This document shows, in pieces, positions 17,927 to 27,022 of a stretch of 64,000 bases of DNA. Both the position numbers and the translations under genes were made by a program. The stretch is from assembly GCA_910575405.1 (NCBI GenBank), contig CAJTER010000008.1:62001-126000 (forward strand). Direction: 5' to 3'. Below the pieces are notes generated by a model, which was not told the DNA's origin, searched no databases, and was given only the letters and a program-made list of their open reading frames with translations. This DNA comes from Clostridia bacterium (lineage in GTDB: Bacteria > Bacillota > Clostridia > Peptostreptococcales > Anaerovoracaceae). Position 1 is the first letter of the stretch. Every line of letters begins with the position of its first letter.

Positions 17927-17932
17927 GGGACT

Positions 17933-17961
17933 ATCTTACACCCGAAAAGGACAGTTGTCAA
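17933..17961 (-). promoter_or_regulatory. vegetative promoter of the T-box/trpXYZ operon
   Basis: On the minus strand, TTGACA (17961-17956), a 17-base spacer and TAAGAT (17938-17933) form a near-consensus sigma-A promoter, about 7 bp before the start of the T-box leader. Confidence 0.8.
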
Positions 17962-18015
17962 TACGGGTTTTTTTAATTTTCTGCTGGAAAATTTTCTTTG
18001 CCGGACAAAAGTCCG

Positions 18016-18288
18016 TCAGAATAGATCGCTATGGGGTCCGGTTCTAGTTAAGGATAAGGTTAGGATATCGCGCTCAATTTTATATATGAGCAGCCAGTCC
18101 GGGGTGATATGGCACTCTCTGTGCCCTTCATAATTTCCAGACAAGCTATGATCTTTATACCTTAAAGGCAGCGGCTCTTCACTGCACAGGATCGTTAATA
18201 CATCCTGCAGTAATTGCGGGTTGTATCCGCGCTTGATAATGGTTTTGTAATCCTTCTTAAATTTCGTTGTATACCGTATATCAAGCAT
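18016..18288 (-). CDS. YafQ-family mRNA-interferase toxin
   Basis: A 90-residue RelE-superfamily toxin, expected to cut mRNA in the ribosome. Residues corresponding to the YafQ active site are present: His47, His60, Asp64, Trp65 and His86 (KDHSLSG, HITPDWLLIY, TRTGPHSDLF). The antitoxin stop overlaps its start by eight bases. The toxin therefore looks intact and the pair functional. Confidence 0.9.
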   Translation of the reverse strand: MLDIRYTTKFKKDYKTIIKRGYNPQLLQDVLTILCSEEPLPLRYKDHSLSGNYEGHRECHITPDWLLIYKIERDILTLSLTRTGPHSDLF

Positions 18289-18547
18289 TCAAATCCTCCA
18301 TCAGTTCCTCAACGCTGTGAAACCTTTTGCTGAGATTTCTTCCCTGATTTACATCCTCGATAGCCGCCAGGGTTTCCGCATTGGGAGTATTGAGCGAAAC
18401 CTCAAAAGGGATTTTCTGCTGACGAACCATAGTCCTTGCAAAAATATTAAAGGCAGTGGACATATTCAGCCCAAGCTCACTGCATAGACGATCAAATTGC
18501 TGTTTTAAGGTTTCATCCATTCGTATATTGACATTTGTCTGAGCCAT
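18281..18547 (-). CDS. RelB/DinJ-family antitoxin
   Basis: An 88-residue antitoxin with an N-terminal ribbon-helix-helix region (NVNIRMDETLKQQFDRLC ... NMSTAFNIFARTMV) that would bind DNA and repress the operon. A C-terminal tail would wrap the toxin. It is the first gene of the pair, after GAGGTGTGAATT. A promoter with a palindrome in its spacer lies just upstream. Confidence 0.9.
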   Translation of the reverse strand: MAQTNVNIRMDETLKQQFDRLCSELGLNMSTAFNIFARTMVRQQKIPFEVSLNTPNAETLAAIEDVNQGRNLSKRFHSVEELMEDLNA

Positions 18548-18577
18548 AATTCACACCTCGCTTTCATTTGTCTATAC

Positions 18578-18606
18578 ATTGTATCAAAATTTATTGATAA
18601 TGTCTA
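18578..18606 (-). promoter_or_regulatory. toxin-antitoxin promoter with embedded operator
   Basis: On the minus strand, TAGACA (18606-18601) and TACAAT (18583-18578) have a 17-base spacer. An 18-bp imperfect palindrome (TATCAA ... TTGATA, 18582-18599) fills the spacer, the natural place for autorepression by the antitoxin complex. Confidence 0.65.
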
Positions 18607-18650
18607 TAAAATAGTATGGTTTTGGCCAAGTATTGTTTTTCCGCAAAATT

Positions 18651-20036
18651 TTATTTGCCGGTTTTTTCAGGGCTTTTCCGCTTGAGAGAGATGAAGACAC
18701 CTACAGCGCAGATAGCGGCAAAAATGAGAAACGCCGTGTGCATGGTTTTAATCAGCAGCGCAGGCTCCGCGTCGGTCAGGGCCTGGCTTCCCATATAGCG
18801 GCCCACGATGACAGTAACGATAACCATACTGGATGTATGGCCGATGGATCGCATAGTGGCCAGGATGGAAGAAGCCACCCCATAATCCTGCTGCTCCACG
18901 CAGGCCATGACCGCATTGGTATTGGGCGATGAAAAAAAGGCAAAGCCCACGCCTGTCACAAAGAGAGCTGCAATAATGACCCACAGAGGCGTATGAAGTC
19001 CTACAAAGGCGCAGATGAGAACGCCTGCCGCACACAAACCCATGCCAAAGGAGGCCAGCTTAAAGGGAGAAATCCGATCCGACAGCCTTCCCGCATAAGG
19101 CGACAGCACAGCCATAAGCCCCGGCTGAACGATTAAAATCAGACCTGCTGCCTGAGAGCTGTACCCCATGACCACCTGCAAGTAAATAGACATGAGATAG
19201 CCGATAGCAAAGGTAGCTCCGTAATTGAACAGGGCCGCCAGATTGGAAAAGCTGTAGGCAAGGTTCTGTTTGAACATCCGCACCTGGACGGCTGGATCTT
19301 CGGTCTTCAATTCCCGCATCACAAAGAAGACGCCAAAAATCAGCCCGCACACGAGAATGGCAATGGGAAGAGCCTGCAGCCGCAGCTCGGAAAGTCCGTA
19401 CATGGTCAGGACGATCATTGCGATATACAGAAGATTTCCCGGCATATCATAGCTGCTCCCCTTGCGCTCACACTCATCCCTTGGAAGCTTGCTCCAGGCG
19501 ATGATCAGGACAACAATGCTGATTGCCGCAGTGACTGCAAAGATGGATCGCCATCCCAGATTATGATTGAGAAATCCGCCTGCTACCGGGCCTGCCGAAA
19601 GTCCCACATAAGTCGAGGCAATGGAATAGCCGAGAACCTTTCCCCGCTCCTTTCCCGGAAAGGCGCTGATGAGCACCGCGGTATTGGTGCTGAAGATCAT
19701 GGCTCCGCCAATGCCCTGGGTAATGCGTAACAAAATCAGCATCCACATGGAAACGCCGAATACCGCAGCCGCCGAGCTGAGACTAAAAATCAGAATGCCG
19801 ATGACCAGAATCCGCTTCCTGCAGGTCAGATCCGCGATGCGCCCAAAGGGAACTGACAAAGCAGCCACGGTCAGCATGTAAGCGGTAACCATCCATCCCA
19901 CGAGGCTTGCGCTCACGTGAAAATACTCGCCCATATCGGGTATGGATAAATTCAGCGCGCTGCCTGTAAAGGTTGTAATAAAGGCTGTCGTAATGACTAC
20001 AAATATGGTTGTTTTCTGTTCCTTTTTATATTTCAT
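18651..20036 (-). CDS. MFS drug-efflux-type transporter (DHA2 family)
   Basis: A 461-residue membrane protein with about 13-14 hydrophobic helices, of the EmrB/QacA group of proton-coupled exporters. The conserved loop motif between helices 2 and 3 is seen as VPFGRIADLTCRKRIL, and LRITQGIGGAMIFSTNTAVL is the typical helix-4 segment; GYSIASTYVGLSAGPVAGGFL is motif C of exporters. The substrate cannot be read from sequence. It has its own promoter and is separate from the sugar operon. Confidence 0.88.
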   Translation of the reverse strand: MKYKKEQKTTIFVVITTAFITTFTGSALNLSIPDMGEYFHVSASLVGWMVTAYMLTVAALSVPFGRIADLTCRKRILVIGILIFSLSSAAAVFGVSMWMLILLRITQGIGGAMIFSTNTAVLISAFPGKERGKVLGYSIASTYVGLSAGPVAGGFLNHNLGWRSIFAVTAAISIVVLIIAWSKLPRDECERKGSSYDMPGNLLYIAMIVLTMYGLSELRLQALPIAILVCGLIFGVFFVMRELKTEDPAVQVRMFKQNLAYSFSNLAALFNYGATFAIGYLMSIYLQVVMGYSSQAAGLILIVQPGLMAVLSPYAGRLSDRISPFKLASFGMGLCAAGVLICAFVGLHTPLWVIIAALFVTGVGFAFFSSPNTNAVMACVEQQDYGVASSILATMRSIGHTSSMVIVTVIVGRYMGSQALTDAEPALLIKTMHTAFLIFAAICAVGVFISLKRKSPEKTGK

Positions 20037-20107
20037 ATGCTTATTATATGCCTTTTCTGTAAATTATACGGAAAGTCTTTTGCCGATTTTTTCAGCCTTC
20101 CTTATTC

Positions 20108-20136
20108 ATCTTATCCGTTGTCACAGAAAAAGTCAA
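20108..20136 (-). promoter_or_regulatory. promoter of the MFS exporter gene
   Basis: On the minus strand, TTGACT (20136-20131), a 17-base spacer and TAAGAT (20113-20108) lie about 70 bp upstream of the MFS start. Confidence 0.65.
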
Positions 20137-20157
20137 TAAGCGCAAAACACGCAGCTT

Positions 20158-21603
20158 CTACAATTCGATATCATATTGCTCCAGCTGAACGACTGCGCTT
20201 CCATCGCAGCCAAAGGTGATTCCCCGGGCAGACAAAGGCGTATAAATCACCGTGCTGAGAACTTTTTCTCCCTCATTGATAAAGAGCTCTATGGAACTGT
20301 AGTCCATGATAAAACGCAGTTTCAGTCCCCTTCCTGCCTCTGGAAGCTCAGCCCGCCTGATGCATACCACATCTCGGATCATCCCCGAATAGGTACGGTC
20401 GATTTCCAGAATACCCTTTTTTCTGTTTATAAGAAAGCGGGTATAATGCTCTGCATCCTTTGCAAGATCGATACTGAACTCATCAAAGGTTCCTGAGCTG
20501 ATTTCCACGGTAAGATCCAGGAGCCTTCCGCAAATCCCCTCAAAATGCGTTTCACCTTCAACTGTTTTGTTTTGGTAAGTGATTTTGTTTTGGCGATAAT
20601 GTTCCAGCTCCCGTATCGGCTTTTGAATGAGCGCTCCGTCCCTTACGCTGAGCTCACGCGGCAGGGTTATCATGCCCTTCCACTTCTGCTCCGGCGGGAT
20701 AAAGTTGGAATCCCAGGACTGCATCCAGCCGATGAGAATCCGTCTCCCGTCCGGCAGACAGGTAGTATGAGCCGCGTAAAAGTCCAGCCCATAATCAAGG
20801 GAACGGGGCGCTCCCTTTAAAAATCGCTTTTCCTCTTTATCATACGATCCGAGAAAATAAAGGGAATTGTGGCCGTTGTGAAATTCATATCCCGCCGCCT
20901 TCATATCTTGCGGGGAGCAGATTAAAATGTATGTACCGTCCAGCTCAAAAAAATCCGGACATTCCCACATGCGGCCCAGAGTTCCGCCATTATGAGCCAG
21001 GACTCCTTCGTACTGCCAGTGGGTTACATCTTTTCCTGAAAAGAGGACGATCTGACCGTTACCTTCTTCATCGGAGTTACCGACTGCCATGTGATACGTA
21101 TCACCGCATTTCCATACCTTGGGATCTCTGAAATGTGCGCGGCTGAATCCGCAGGGGAGCATATTCCCTCTAATAACTGGGTTTTCCGCTATTTTTTTGT
21201 AATTTGTTCCGTCGCCGACTGCAATGCACTGGCCCTGCATTGTATGGAGCCCGGTCTCGTCCTTTGACACGCCTGTATAGATCAAAACGTGGCCCGCCTC
21301 TGTTTCTATTGCACTTCCTGAAAAGCAGCCGTCCTTATCATAATTCTCATCCGGCGCCAGAGCCGCAGGGCAGTCCTCCCATCGGATCATGTCCTTTGTC
21401 TTCAGGTGCCCCCAGTACATAGATCCCCATTCTGTGCCGTAGGGATAATACTGATAAAACAAATGTATCGTATCCTGATACACGGAGAATCCGTTGGGAT
21501 CATTCATCCAGCCCACCGGTGGGGCAGCATGAAAGGCCGGTCGTTCCTCCGCTAAAACGTGATTTTCTTTTTCATATTGCCTCGCCTTTTCCAGAATATC
21601 CAT
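20158..21603 (-). CDS. sacA: GH32 sucrose / fructo-oligosaccharide hydrolase
   Basis: A 481-residue glycoside hydrolase family 32 enzyme that cleaves beta-fructosides such as sucrose, sucrose-6-phosphate or short fructans. The three active-site blocks are present: WMNDPNG at residues 32-38 (nucleophile Asp35), FRDP at 158-161, and ECPDFF with acid/base Glu214. A five-bladed propeller and C-terminal beta-sandwich are expected from the length. There is no signal peptide, so it acts inside the cell. It is the last gene of an ABC-importer operon, so the substrate is probably unphosphorylated sucrose or fructo-oligosaccharide. Confidence 0.9.
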   Translation of the reverse strand: MDILEKARQYEKENHVLAEERPAFHAAPPVGWMNDPNGFSVYQDTIHLFYQYYPYGTEWGSMYWGHLKTKDMIRWEDCPAALAPDENYDKDGCFSGSAIETEAGHVLIYTGVSKDETGLHTMQGQCIAVGDGTNYKKIAENPVIRGNMLPCGFSRAHFRDPKVWKCGDTYHMAVGNSDEEGNGQIVLFSGKDVTHWQYEGVLAHNGGTLGRMWECPDFFELDGTYILICSPQDMKAAGYEFHNGHNSLYFLGSYDKEEKRFLKGAPRSLDYGLDFYAAHTTCLPDGRRILIGWMQSWDSNFIPPEQKWKGMITLPRELSVRDGALIQKPIRELEHYRQNKITYQNKTVEGETHFEGICGRLLDLTVEISSGTFDEFSIDLAKDAEHYTRFLINRKKGILEIDRTYSGMIRDVVCIRRAELPEAGRGLKLRFIMDYSSIELFINEGEKVLSTVIYTPLSARGITFGCDGSAVVQLEQYDIEL

Positions 21604-21642
21604 TTTTCTACCTCATTATCTCAATTGCCTCAGCAAACGGTT

Positions 21643-22752
21643 TTATGCTTTTCCTGAAGCCTCTGTAATTGATTTTCCTGTTTCTGTGTCAAAGAAATGC
21701 ATTTTATCCGGCAGAAATACAAAATTGATTTCATCACCGATCTGGCTCACATCGTATTTTGGTACCCGGGCCACGCTGACAAGACCGCCGAATTCAAAAT
21801 ACAGATTATTTTCGTTTCCCATGATCTCCGCGTTTTCAACCACAGCTTTCTGCTTGCTTTCCCCATAGGTTTCCAAATTGGAAGCGTCCAGCTTAATATC
21901 TTCTCCACGGATTCCCATGGTGACCAGATCGTATCCCTGCAGTTTGCCGAGCACGCTGTCTGCAAGCCGGATGGTTTCCCCACCCGCAAACACCATGCAT
22001 CCTTTTTCCAGCCGCACATCGTAAAAGTTCATCTGCGGTGAGCCGATAAAGCCTGCTACAAATTTGTTGATAGGGTGCTCATAAAGCTCCATGGGTTCTC
22101 CCGCCTGCTGGACGATGCCGTCCTTCATAATCACGATGCGATCCGCCATGGTCATGGCTTCTACCTGATCGTGGGTCACGTAGATGGTGGTGCTTCCCAG
22201 GCTGCGGTGGAGCTTGCTGATTTCGTTTCTCATGCTCACTCTCAGCTTTGCGTCCAGATTGGAAAGGGGCTCATCCATTAAGAATAATTTCTGATCCTTT
22301 ACAATGGCTCTTCCCAGAGCCACTCTCTGTCTCTGTCCGCCGGACAAATTCTTCGGCTTTCTGTAACGATACTCCTCTAAACCTAAAATTTCAATAGCCC
22401 AGTCTGTTTTTTTCTTAATTTCGTCCTCTGGGAACTTCATATTTTTGAGACCATAGGAAATATTCTTTTCCACGGTCATATGGGGATAAAGGGCATAATT
22501 CTGAAATACCATGGAGATTCCCCTATCCGCGGGAGCGACTTCATTCATCCGTTTTCCGTCGATGAGAAGATCCCCAGATGTAATATCCTCAAAGCCCGCG
22601 ATCATACGCAGCGTCGTGGATTTACCGCAGCCAGAGGGACCGACAAAGGCGATAAATTCCTTTTCCTCAATTTCCAGATTAAAATCTGTCACCGAATTTT
22701 TTTCATTTCCCTTGTATTTCTTGCAGATATTTTTTAATTCAATAAAACTCAT
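21643..22752 (-). CDS. sugar ABC transporter ATPase (MsmK/UgpC type)
   Basis: A 369-residue ATPase of the carbohydrate uptake-1 family. It has Walker A GPSGCGKST near residues 38-46, the signature LSGGQRQRVALGRAI, Walker B LFLMDEPLSNLD, and a C-terminal OB-like regulatory domain (about 240-369). It would power the two permeases encoded just before it. The spacing to the upstream permease is three bases. Confidence 0.9.
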   Translation of the reverse strand: MSFIELKNICKKYKGNEKNSVTDFNLEIEEKEFIAFVGPSGCGKSTTLRMIAGFEDITSGDLLIDGKRMNEVAPADRGISMVFQNYALYPHMTVEKNISYGLKNMKFPEDEIKKKTDWAIEILGLEEYRYRKPKNLSGGQRQRVALGRAIVKDQKLFLMDEPLSNLDAKLRVSMRNEISKLHRSLGSTTIYVTHDQVEAMTMADRIVIMKDGIVQQAGEPMELYEHPINKFVAGFIGSPQMNFYDVRLEKGCMVFAGGETIRLADSVLGKLQGYDLVTMGIRGEDIKLDASNLETYGESKQKAVVENAEIMGNENNLYFEFGGLVSVARVPKYDVSQIGDEINFVFLPDKMHFFDTETGKSITEASGKA

Positions 22753-22755
22753 GGT

Positions 22756-23607
22756 TTAGCCCTCCTTTGATCCGGTTGAAATTACACCTTGTACAATCTG
22801 CTTTGAGAAGAAGGAGTAAATAATAATAACCGGAATCGTGATCATAGTAATAACAGCTAAAGTCTGACCCATTGTCGTATTTTCGTTTGATGTAATAGCA
22901 TTGAGACCGATCTGAGCGGTGAGCAGCTTGCCGGATGTAAAGACCAGCGAAGGCCACAGATAGTCGTTCCATACATTGAGGAAGGTAAAGACACTGACGG
23001 TTGCCACCACGCTCTTTGACATAGGCAGCACCATGGTAAAAAAGTACTTGAGCGCTCCGCAGTGGTCAAGCTGCGCGGCTTCGTATACATCGTCCGGAAG
23101 ACTGATGAACACCTGCCGGAATAAAAATATGTTAAATGGATTCACGATCATAGGCAGTATGTATCCGATAATCGTATTAAGCAGGCCCAGCTTTGCGATA
23201 ATCAGAAAATGTATGGTTATAATGGTTTCTATGGGAACAATCATCAAAAGCATGATGATCATCAGCCACCGCTCCCGGAAGGGGAAATTGATTTTCGCCA
23301 GCGCATAGCCCGCAAGGCCGTTTACAATTACGCCCAGGACGATGAGTACGGCAGCGTACAAAAGCGTATTTCCCATATACCGGAGAAAGCTGGTATTGGT
23401 GATTACGGTGATATAGTTTTCCAGAAAGCTCCCGTTTAAAGCAGGAGGTACAAAGGCTCTCAGGGAATTCATGTCCGCCGTAATGGCCGCGTCAGGCTTA
23501 AAGGAATTGGCCAGCATCCATATTACTGGAAAGAGAAAGAACAGCGATATGATGAGCATGACAATTGTTAAAATCCAGTTATGCTGTTTTTGTTTTCTTG
23601 TTAGCAT
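22756..23607 (-). CDS. sugar ABC transporter permease (MsmG/AraQ type)
   Basis: A 283-residue inner membrane permease with six helices. The ATPase-contact EAA loop is EAAQLDHCGALKYFFTMVLPM. It is the second permease of the sucrose-type importer. The start follows AAGGAGGAGAAAC, and the first 29 bases overlap the end of the other permease gene. Confidence 0.9.
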   Translation of the reverse strand: MLTRKQKQHNWILTIVMLIISLFFLFPVIWMLANSFKPDAAITADMNSLRAFVPPALNGSFLENYITVITNTSFLRYMGNTLLYAAVLIVLGVIVNGLAGYALAKINFPFRERWLMIIMLLMIVPIETIITIHFLIIAKLGLLNTIIGYILPMIVNPFNIFLFRQVFISLPDDVYEAAQLDHCGALKYFFTMVLPMSKSVVATVSVFTFLNVWNDYLWPSLVFTSGKLLTAQIGLNAITSNENTTMGQTLAVITMITIPVIIIYSFFSKQIVQGVISTGSKEG

Positions 23608-24481
23608 GTTTCTCCTCCTTATCTCTTGTCAGGATAGTCTGAATGACCGTTAAAATCATGACAAAGAACGCGAATACAATGGCCATGGTCGAGGCAAGGC
23701 CGATTTCCCAGTTTACTGTACCGGTTTCGTAAATATCATACACAACCGTATAAGTGGAATGGGACGGGCCTCCTCCAGTCATTACCATCGGCTGAACCAG
23801 CATACGGAAGGCTCCGATGGTGATGGTAATGAAAACGAACACACAGAGAGGCTTTAGCTCCGGCAGAATGATATCTTTGAATTTCTTCCATGGCGTTGCG
23901 TGATCCATTTCCGCTGCCTCGTAAAGAGCCGGATTAATGGCCTGAATGCCTCCCAGGAAGATGATCATCTGGTATCCCACGCCCTGCCAGGCGCTCATGA
24001 TGGCAATTGATGGAAGAGCCTGATCCGCGCTGTTTATAAAGGGCTGCGGTGAAATACCAAATATTCCTAAAATGGAATTCAGTATTCCTTCCGGGCTGTA
24101 AATCTGAATCCACAGAGTGGATACGACTGCCAGGGACATGACCACTGGAACAAAGAAGGCTACTTTAAAATATTTTTTACAATAGCTCACTTTATTGATT
24201 AAAAGCGCCAGCCCCAGCGCTCCCACTCCCTGAAGCGGAACGATGATAATTACAAATTTAACGGTGTTAAAAAAGGCCTGGCTGAAATCTTCATCCTTAA
24301 AAATCTGAATGTAATTCCCAAGCCCTGTAAAGTGGGTCAGCTTTGGGTTGAGGGCAAAGAAATCGGTAAAGCTGAATATTAATGTCAGTACCATTGGCAA
24401 AAATAAAAAGATTGTAAGCAGTAATAGTGCAGGCCCGAAAAAAGCCATTCCCCGAATTGATTCTGATCTTCTCCTTTTCAT
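23579..24481 (-). CDS. sugar ABC transporter permease (MsmF/UgpA type)
   Basis: A membrane permease of about 300 residues with six helices and the EAA loop EAAEMDHATPWKKFKDIILP. The frame can begin at a GTG at 24490, but the ATG at 24481 has AAGGTG six bases upstream, partly within the stop of the binding-protein gene. It pairs with the following permease. Confidence 0.9.
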   Translation of the reverse strand: MKRRRSESIRGMAFFGPALLLLTIFLFLPMVLTLIFSFTDFFALNPKLTHFTGLGNYIQIFKDEDFSQAFFNTVKFVIIIVPLQGVGALGLALLINKVSYCKKYFKVAFFVPVVMSLAVVSTLWIQIYSPEGILNSILGIFGISPQPFINSADQALPSIAIMSAWQGVGYQMIIFLGGIQAINPALYEAAEMDHATPWKKFKDIILPELKPLCVFVFITITIGAFRMLVQPMVMTGGGPSHSTYTVVYDIYETGTVNWEIGLASTMAIVFAFFVMILTVIQTILTRDKEEKHANKKTKTA

Positions 24482-24486
24482 TGTTC

Positions 24487-25815
24487 TCACCTTATCACAT
24501 AACGCTTTAACTTGGCGTTAATCCTTTCGATTGATTTGTCCAGTTCCTCTCGCGTGTCTTTTCCTGTTAATACCGCGTTTTCAAGGACTTCCTGTACAGA
24601 AGAGCTGACCTGCGGATAAACCGGGGTCTTGGATCTTGGATGACCGTACAGATTGAGCTGGTGGTATAAGGCTTTGTAATTTTCGTCTTCCTCAAAGAGC
24701 GGGCTGCTCTCAAAGGCTTCATATGTAGAAGGGAAGCTCTTGCTTTCTTCCCAGAGACGCTTTCCGCTTTCAATACCGCTCATGTACTGAACCAGTTTTG
24801 TAGCGCCCTCTATCTGTTCTGTTGCAGAGGATGCGGCAAAGGCCCAGGAGCCGGTGGGAGTATAGCGTTCTCCGTCCCAGTTGTCCGCTACAACATAAGG
24901 TGCTACTCCCAGCTTGACATCCGGATAATTGGAATAAATGGTGTTAACCTCCCATGCTCCGTCAAATTTGAAGGCAGCTCTTCCGCTCTCGAACAGATCC
25001 GTAATCTGTACTTTGGACATATACTTGCCAGCGAGAATTTTCCTGAAATATTCCACAGTCTGCAGATTTTCTTTGGAGTCAAATACCCCTTCCACGCGAA
25101 GTCCTGTTTCATCTACAAAGTCTCCGCCATTAGACCAGAAAAACGGCGCATAGTAATAAATGGTCGCTTCTCCCACCGGGAAGGTCATGTCAAGGGGATA
25201 GCCGTTCATTTTGTCCGTCACGGGCTTTACCTTTTCCAGCACTGTGAGAAACTCACTCCAGGTCCACGGGTGATCCGCATCCGGCACCTTTACGCCTGCC
25301 TGTTTGAGAATGTCTTTGTTGTAGTAAAGTCCGACGCTTGATTCCATAGCACCCAGGGCATACAGCTTGTCATTATACGTTCCCTGCTCCAGGATGGATT
25401 GAAGATAAATATGTTTCTCTTTTTCCGACAGATCTGCCAGTGGCTGAATAATCCCGTTTTCCGCGTAAGCGGCGATATTGGGTCCGTCCACAGTGAGCAC
25501 ATCGGGCAGATCACCGGACATGACGGATGCGTTGATCTTGTCCGAATACCCGCCTCCGCTGTCGTTTCGCGGTATGAATTCGATATCCGCAAAATACGTT
25601 CCGTCGTAGGCTTTGTTAAATGCCTCTACGGATTTTTTGTAGCACTGCCCTTCTTCCGTTTCTTCAATGGAATGCACCCATATGGAAAGGTATTGCTCTC
25701 CTTTATCGTATCCGGGTATTTCACCTGGCTCAGGCTGCTTCTGCCCGCACCCTGCCAGCAAAGCTCCCATCAGGAAAAGAGCTGCCAGCAAACCGCACTT
25801 CCACCTTTTTTTCAT
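24487..25815 (-). CDS. sugar ABC transporter substrate-binding lipoprotein
   Basis: A 442-residue family-1 solute-binding protein with a lipoprotein signal (ALLAGC, Cys23). The mature part has the features of oligosaccharide binders: EGQCYKKSVEAFNKAY, GDLPDVLTVDGPNIA, and a C-terminal ESKSFPSTYEAF. It would bind sucrose or fructo-oligosaccharides for the importer below. It is the first gene of the operon, with a promoter and a LacI-type operator directly upstream. Confidence 0.9.
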   Translation of the reverse strand: MKKRWKCGLLAALFLMGALLAGCGQKQPEPGEIPGYDKGEQYLSIWVHSIEETEEGQCYKKSVEAFNKAYDGTYFADIEFIPRNDSGGGYSDKINASVMSGDLPDVLTVDGPNIAAYAENGIIQPLADLSEKEKHIYLQSILEQGTYNDKLYALGAMESSVGLYYNKDILKQAGVKVPDADHPWTWSEFLTVLEKVKPVTDKMNGYPLDMTFPVGEATIYYYAPFFWSNGGDFVDETGLRVEGVFDSKENLQTVEYFRKILAGKYMSKVQITDLFESGRAAFKFDGAWEVNTIYSNYPDVKLGVAPYVVADNWDGERYTPTGSWAFAASSATEQIEGATKLVQYMSGIESGKRLWEESKSFPSTYEAFESSPLFEEDENYKALYHQLNLYGHPRSKTPVYPQVSSSVQEVLENAVLTGKDTREELDKSIERINAKLKRYVIR

Positions 25816-25833
25816 AGTAACCTCCTTTCGTTA

Positions 25834-25867
25834 TAACCAGTTACGTTATCGGTTAAGTAACCGGTTT
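25834..25867 (-). promoter_or_regulatory. LacI-type operator cluster of the sugar operon
   Basis: An imperfect 22-bp palindrome (TAACC ... GGTTA, 25834-25855) is followed by a second site with the perfect core AACCGGTT (25859-25866). Both lie between the -10 element and the ribosome binding site of the binding-protein gene, a position that would block transcription. The same 22-bp design is found before the regulator gene at 30237-30258. Confidence 0.75.
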
Positions 25868-25876
25868 CTAATATAA

Positions 25877-25905
25877 AAAATACACTATTGTGAGTTTTTT
25901 GTCAA
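25877..25905 (-). promoter_or_regulatory. promoter of the sugar uptake operon
   Basis: On the minus strand, a consensus -35 TTGACA (25905-25900), a 17-base spacer and TATTTT (25882-25877) lie just upstream of the operator cluster. Confidence 0.75.
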
Positions 25906-26046
25906 TATGGTTTTTTCCTTTTTTGCCCTTTTATAAAAAAGTGTATATGACGGAATCAAAGATGCCTATACACATATGTCGCCCTCTCCGGGGCGACACT
26001 TCAAAAGGTACTTTCTTTGAAATTCCGGCTCATCCCGCCTAAGCGG

Positions 26047-26072
26047 GGAAATATCGCTGAGGCGATATTTCC
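26047..26072. repeat. palindromic repeat element, copy 2
   Basis: An 11-bp perfect stem (GGAAATATCGC, loop TGAG, GCGATATTTCC) is followed by TACATAGTAAAAAAC, matching the element at 14783-14806 including the TACATA tail. A further hairpin (GTCGCC ... GGCGAC) lies about 60 bp to the left. It occupies the gap between the divergent sugar operon and the XRE regulator. Confidence 0.6.
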
Positions 26073-26142
26073 TACATAGTAAAAAACAAAGCGGAAATTT
26101 CTCAAATTCTCCAAAATGGAGAGGGATTCGTCTTCTTTGGCA

Positions 26143-26202
26143 TTGCGCTCAAAGCTTGTGCCGCTGTATACTTTGAGTGCAGTGTTTCTTGATCAAGAAC
26201 AC
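26143..26202 (+). promoter_or_regulatory. promoter and operator of the XRE regulator
   Basis: TTGCGC (26143-26148) and TATACT (26067+100, i.e. 26167-26172) are 18 bases apart. A near-perfect palindrome around CTTGATCAAG, flanked by GTGTT and AACAC, covers 26182-26202, directly after the -10 element and 40 bases before the start codon. It is a likely site for autorepression. Confidence 0.55.
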
Positions 26203-26241
26203 GCTGCCCAGGGTATTACCGTATTACAAGGAGGTCAGGTA

Positions 26242-27000
26242 ATGGATCAAATTAAGACAGGAAAATTCATTGCGCATATGAGGAAGAAGCAGGGACTGAC
26301 GCAGAAGCAGCTGGCGGAGCAGCTCAATGTGACCGATAAGACCATATCCAAGTGGGAAACCGGATACCGGCTGCCCGACGTTTCACTCCTTCCCCAGCTT
26401 AGTTCTATATTGAAAGCTGACATCAACGAGCTTCTGGCAGGAGAAGAGTTTTCATCTAAAGAGGTTTCATCCGAAGAATATATGAAAAAATCAGAAAACA
26501 ATCTTCTGGGATTGATGAATGATCTGGATGAAATGGACAAAAAAAGCAGAAGCAAAAATCTTGGAACCTTGATTGGTTTTTTGCTGACGGTTCTGGCGTT
26601 TTTATATTTGTTTGCCTCTTCCCTGAAAAGCGGGAGAATGATGGACCTGCTGGATTTCCCCACGCTGCTGTTTCTGCTGGGACTGAAATTCGCGGTTTTG
26701 TCCATCACCGGCTGGTTCCATGATTATCTGAATGGGTGGAAGCTGCTTTTTACAAGAAGAGCGCTGCCGCCAAAAGATGTGAAGCTGGCCATACAGGCCG
26801 CCGACTATGCCGGAACCTTAACGCTGGCACTTGGGTGCCTGCTCGCGCTGCTGGGTTTGTTCCCAATGCTGCAGTATATGAATTCCTCCCTTTCCATATG
26901 GAGATCTTGTGCGCAAATCGCGCTGACATTACTTTATACAGCAATTGGAAAAACCATTTATGTGCTCCTGTCGTATAAGTTGAAACGAAGGCTCCTCTGA
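26242..27000 (+). CDS. XRE-family regulator with C-terminal membrane segment
   Basis: A protein of about 252 residues. The N-terminus is a Cro/C1 helix-turn-helix (FIAHMRKKQGLTQKQLAEQL, then NVTDKTISKWETGYRLPDVS). A linker follows, then about four hydrophobic helices from residue 112 onward. The start is the ATG at 26242, after a perfect AAGGAGG; the frame extends upstream without another good site. The architecture suggests a membrane-anchored regulator that senses envelope state or an exporter substrate. It is followed 22 bp later by an ABC exporter, which it probably controls. Confidence 0.85.
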   Translation: MDQIKTGKFIAHMRKKQGLTQKQLAEQLNVTDKTISKWETGYRLPDVSLLPQLSSILKADINELLAGEEFSSKEVSSEEYMKKSENNLLGLMNDLDEMDKKSRSKNLGTLIGFLLTVLAFLYLFASSLKSGRMMDLLDFPTLLFLLGLKFAVLSITGWFHDYLNGWKLLFTRRALPPKDVKLAIQAADYAGTLTLALGCLLALLGLFPMLQYMNSSLSIWRSCAQIALTLLYTAIGKTIYVLLSYKLKRRLL

Positions 27001-27022
27001 AAGGAAGAAAAAGGAGAAGGCA

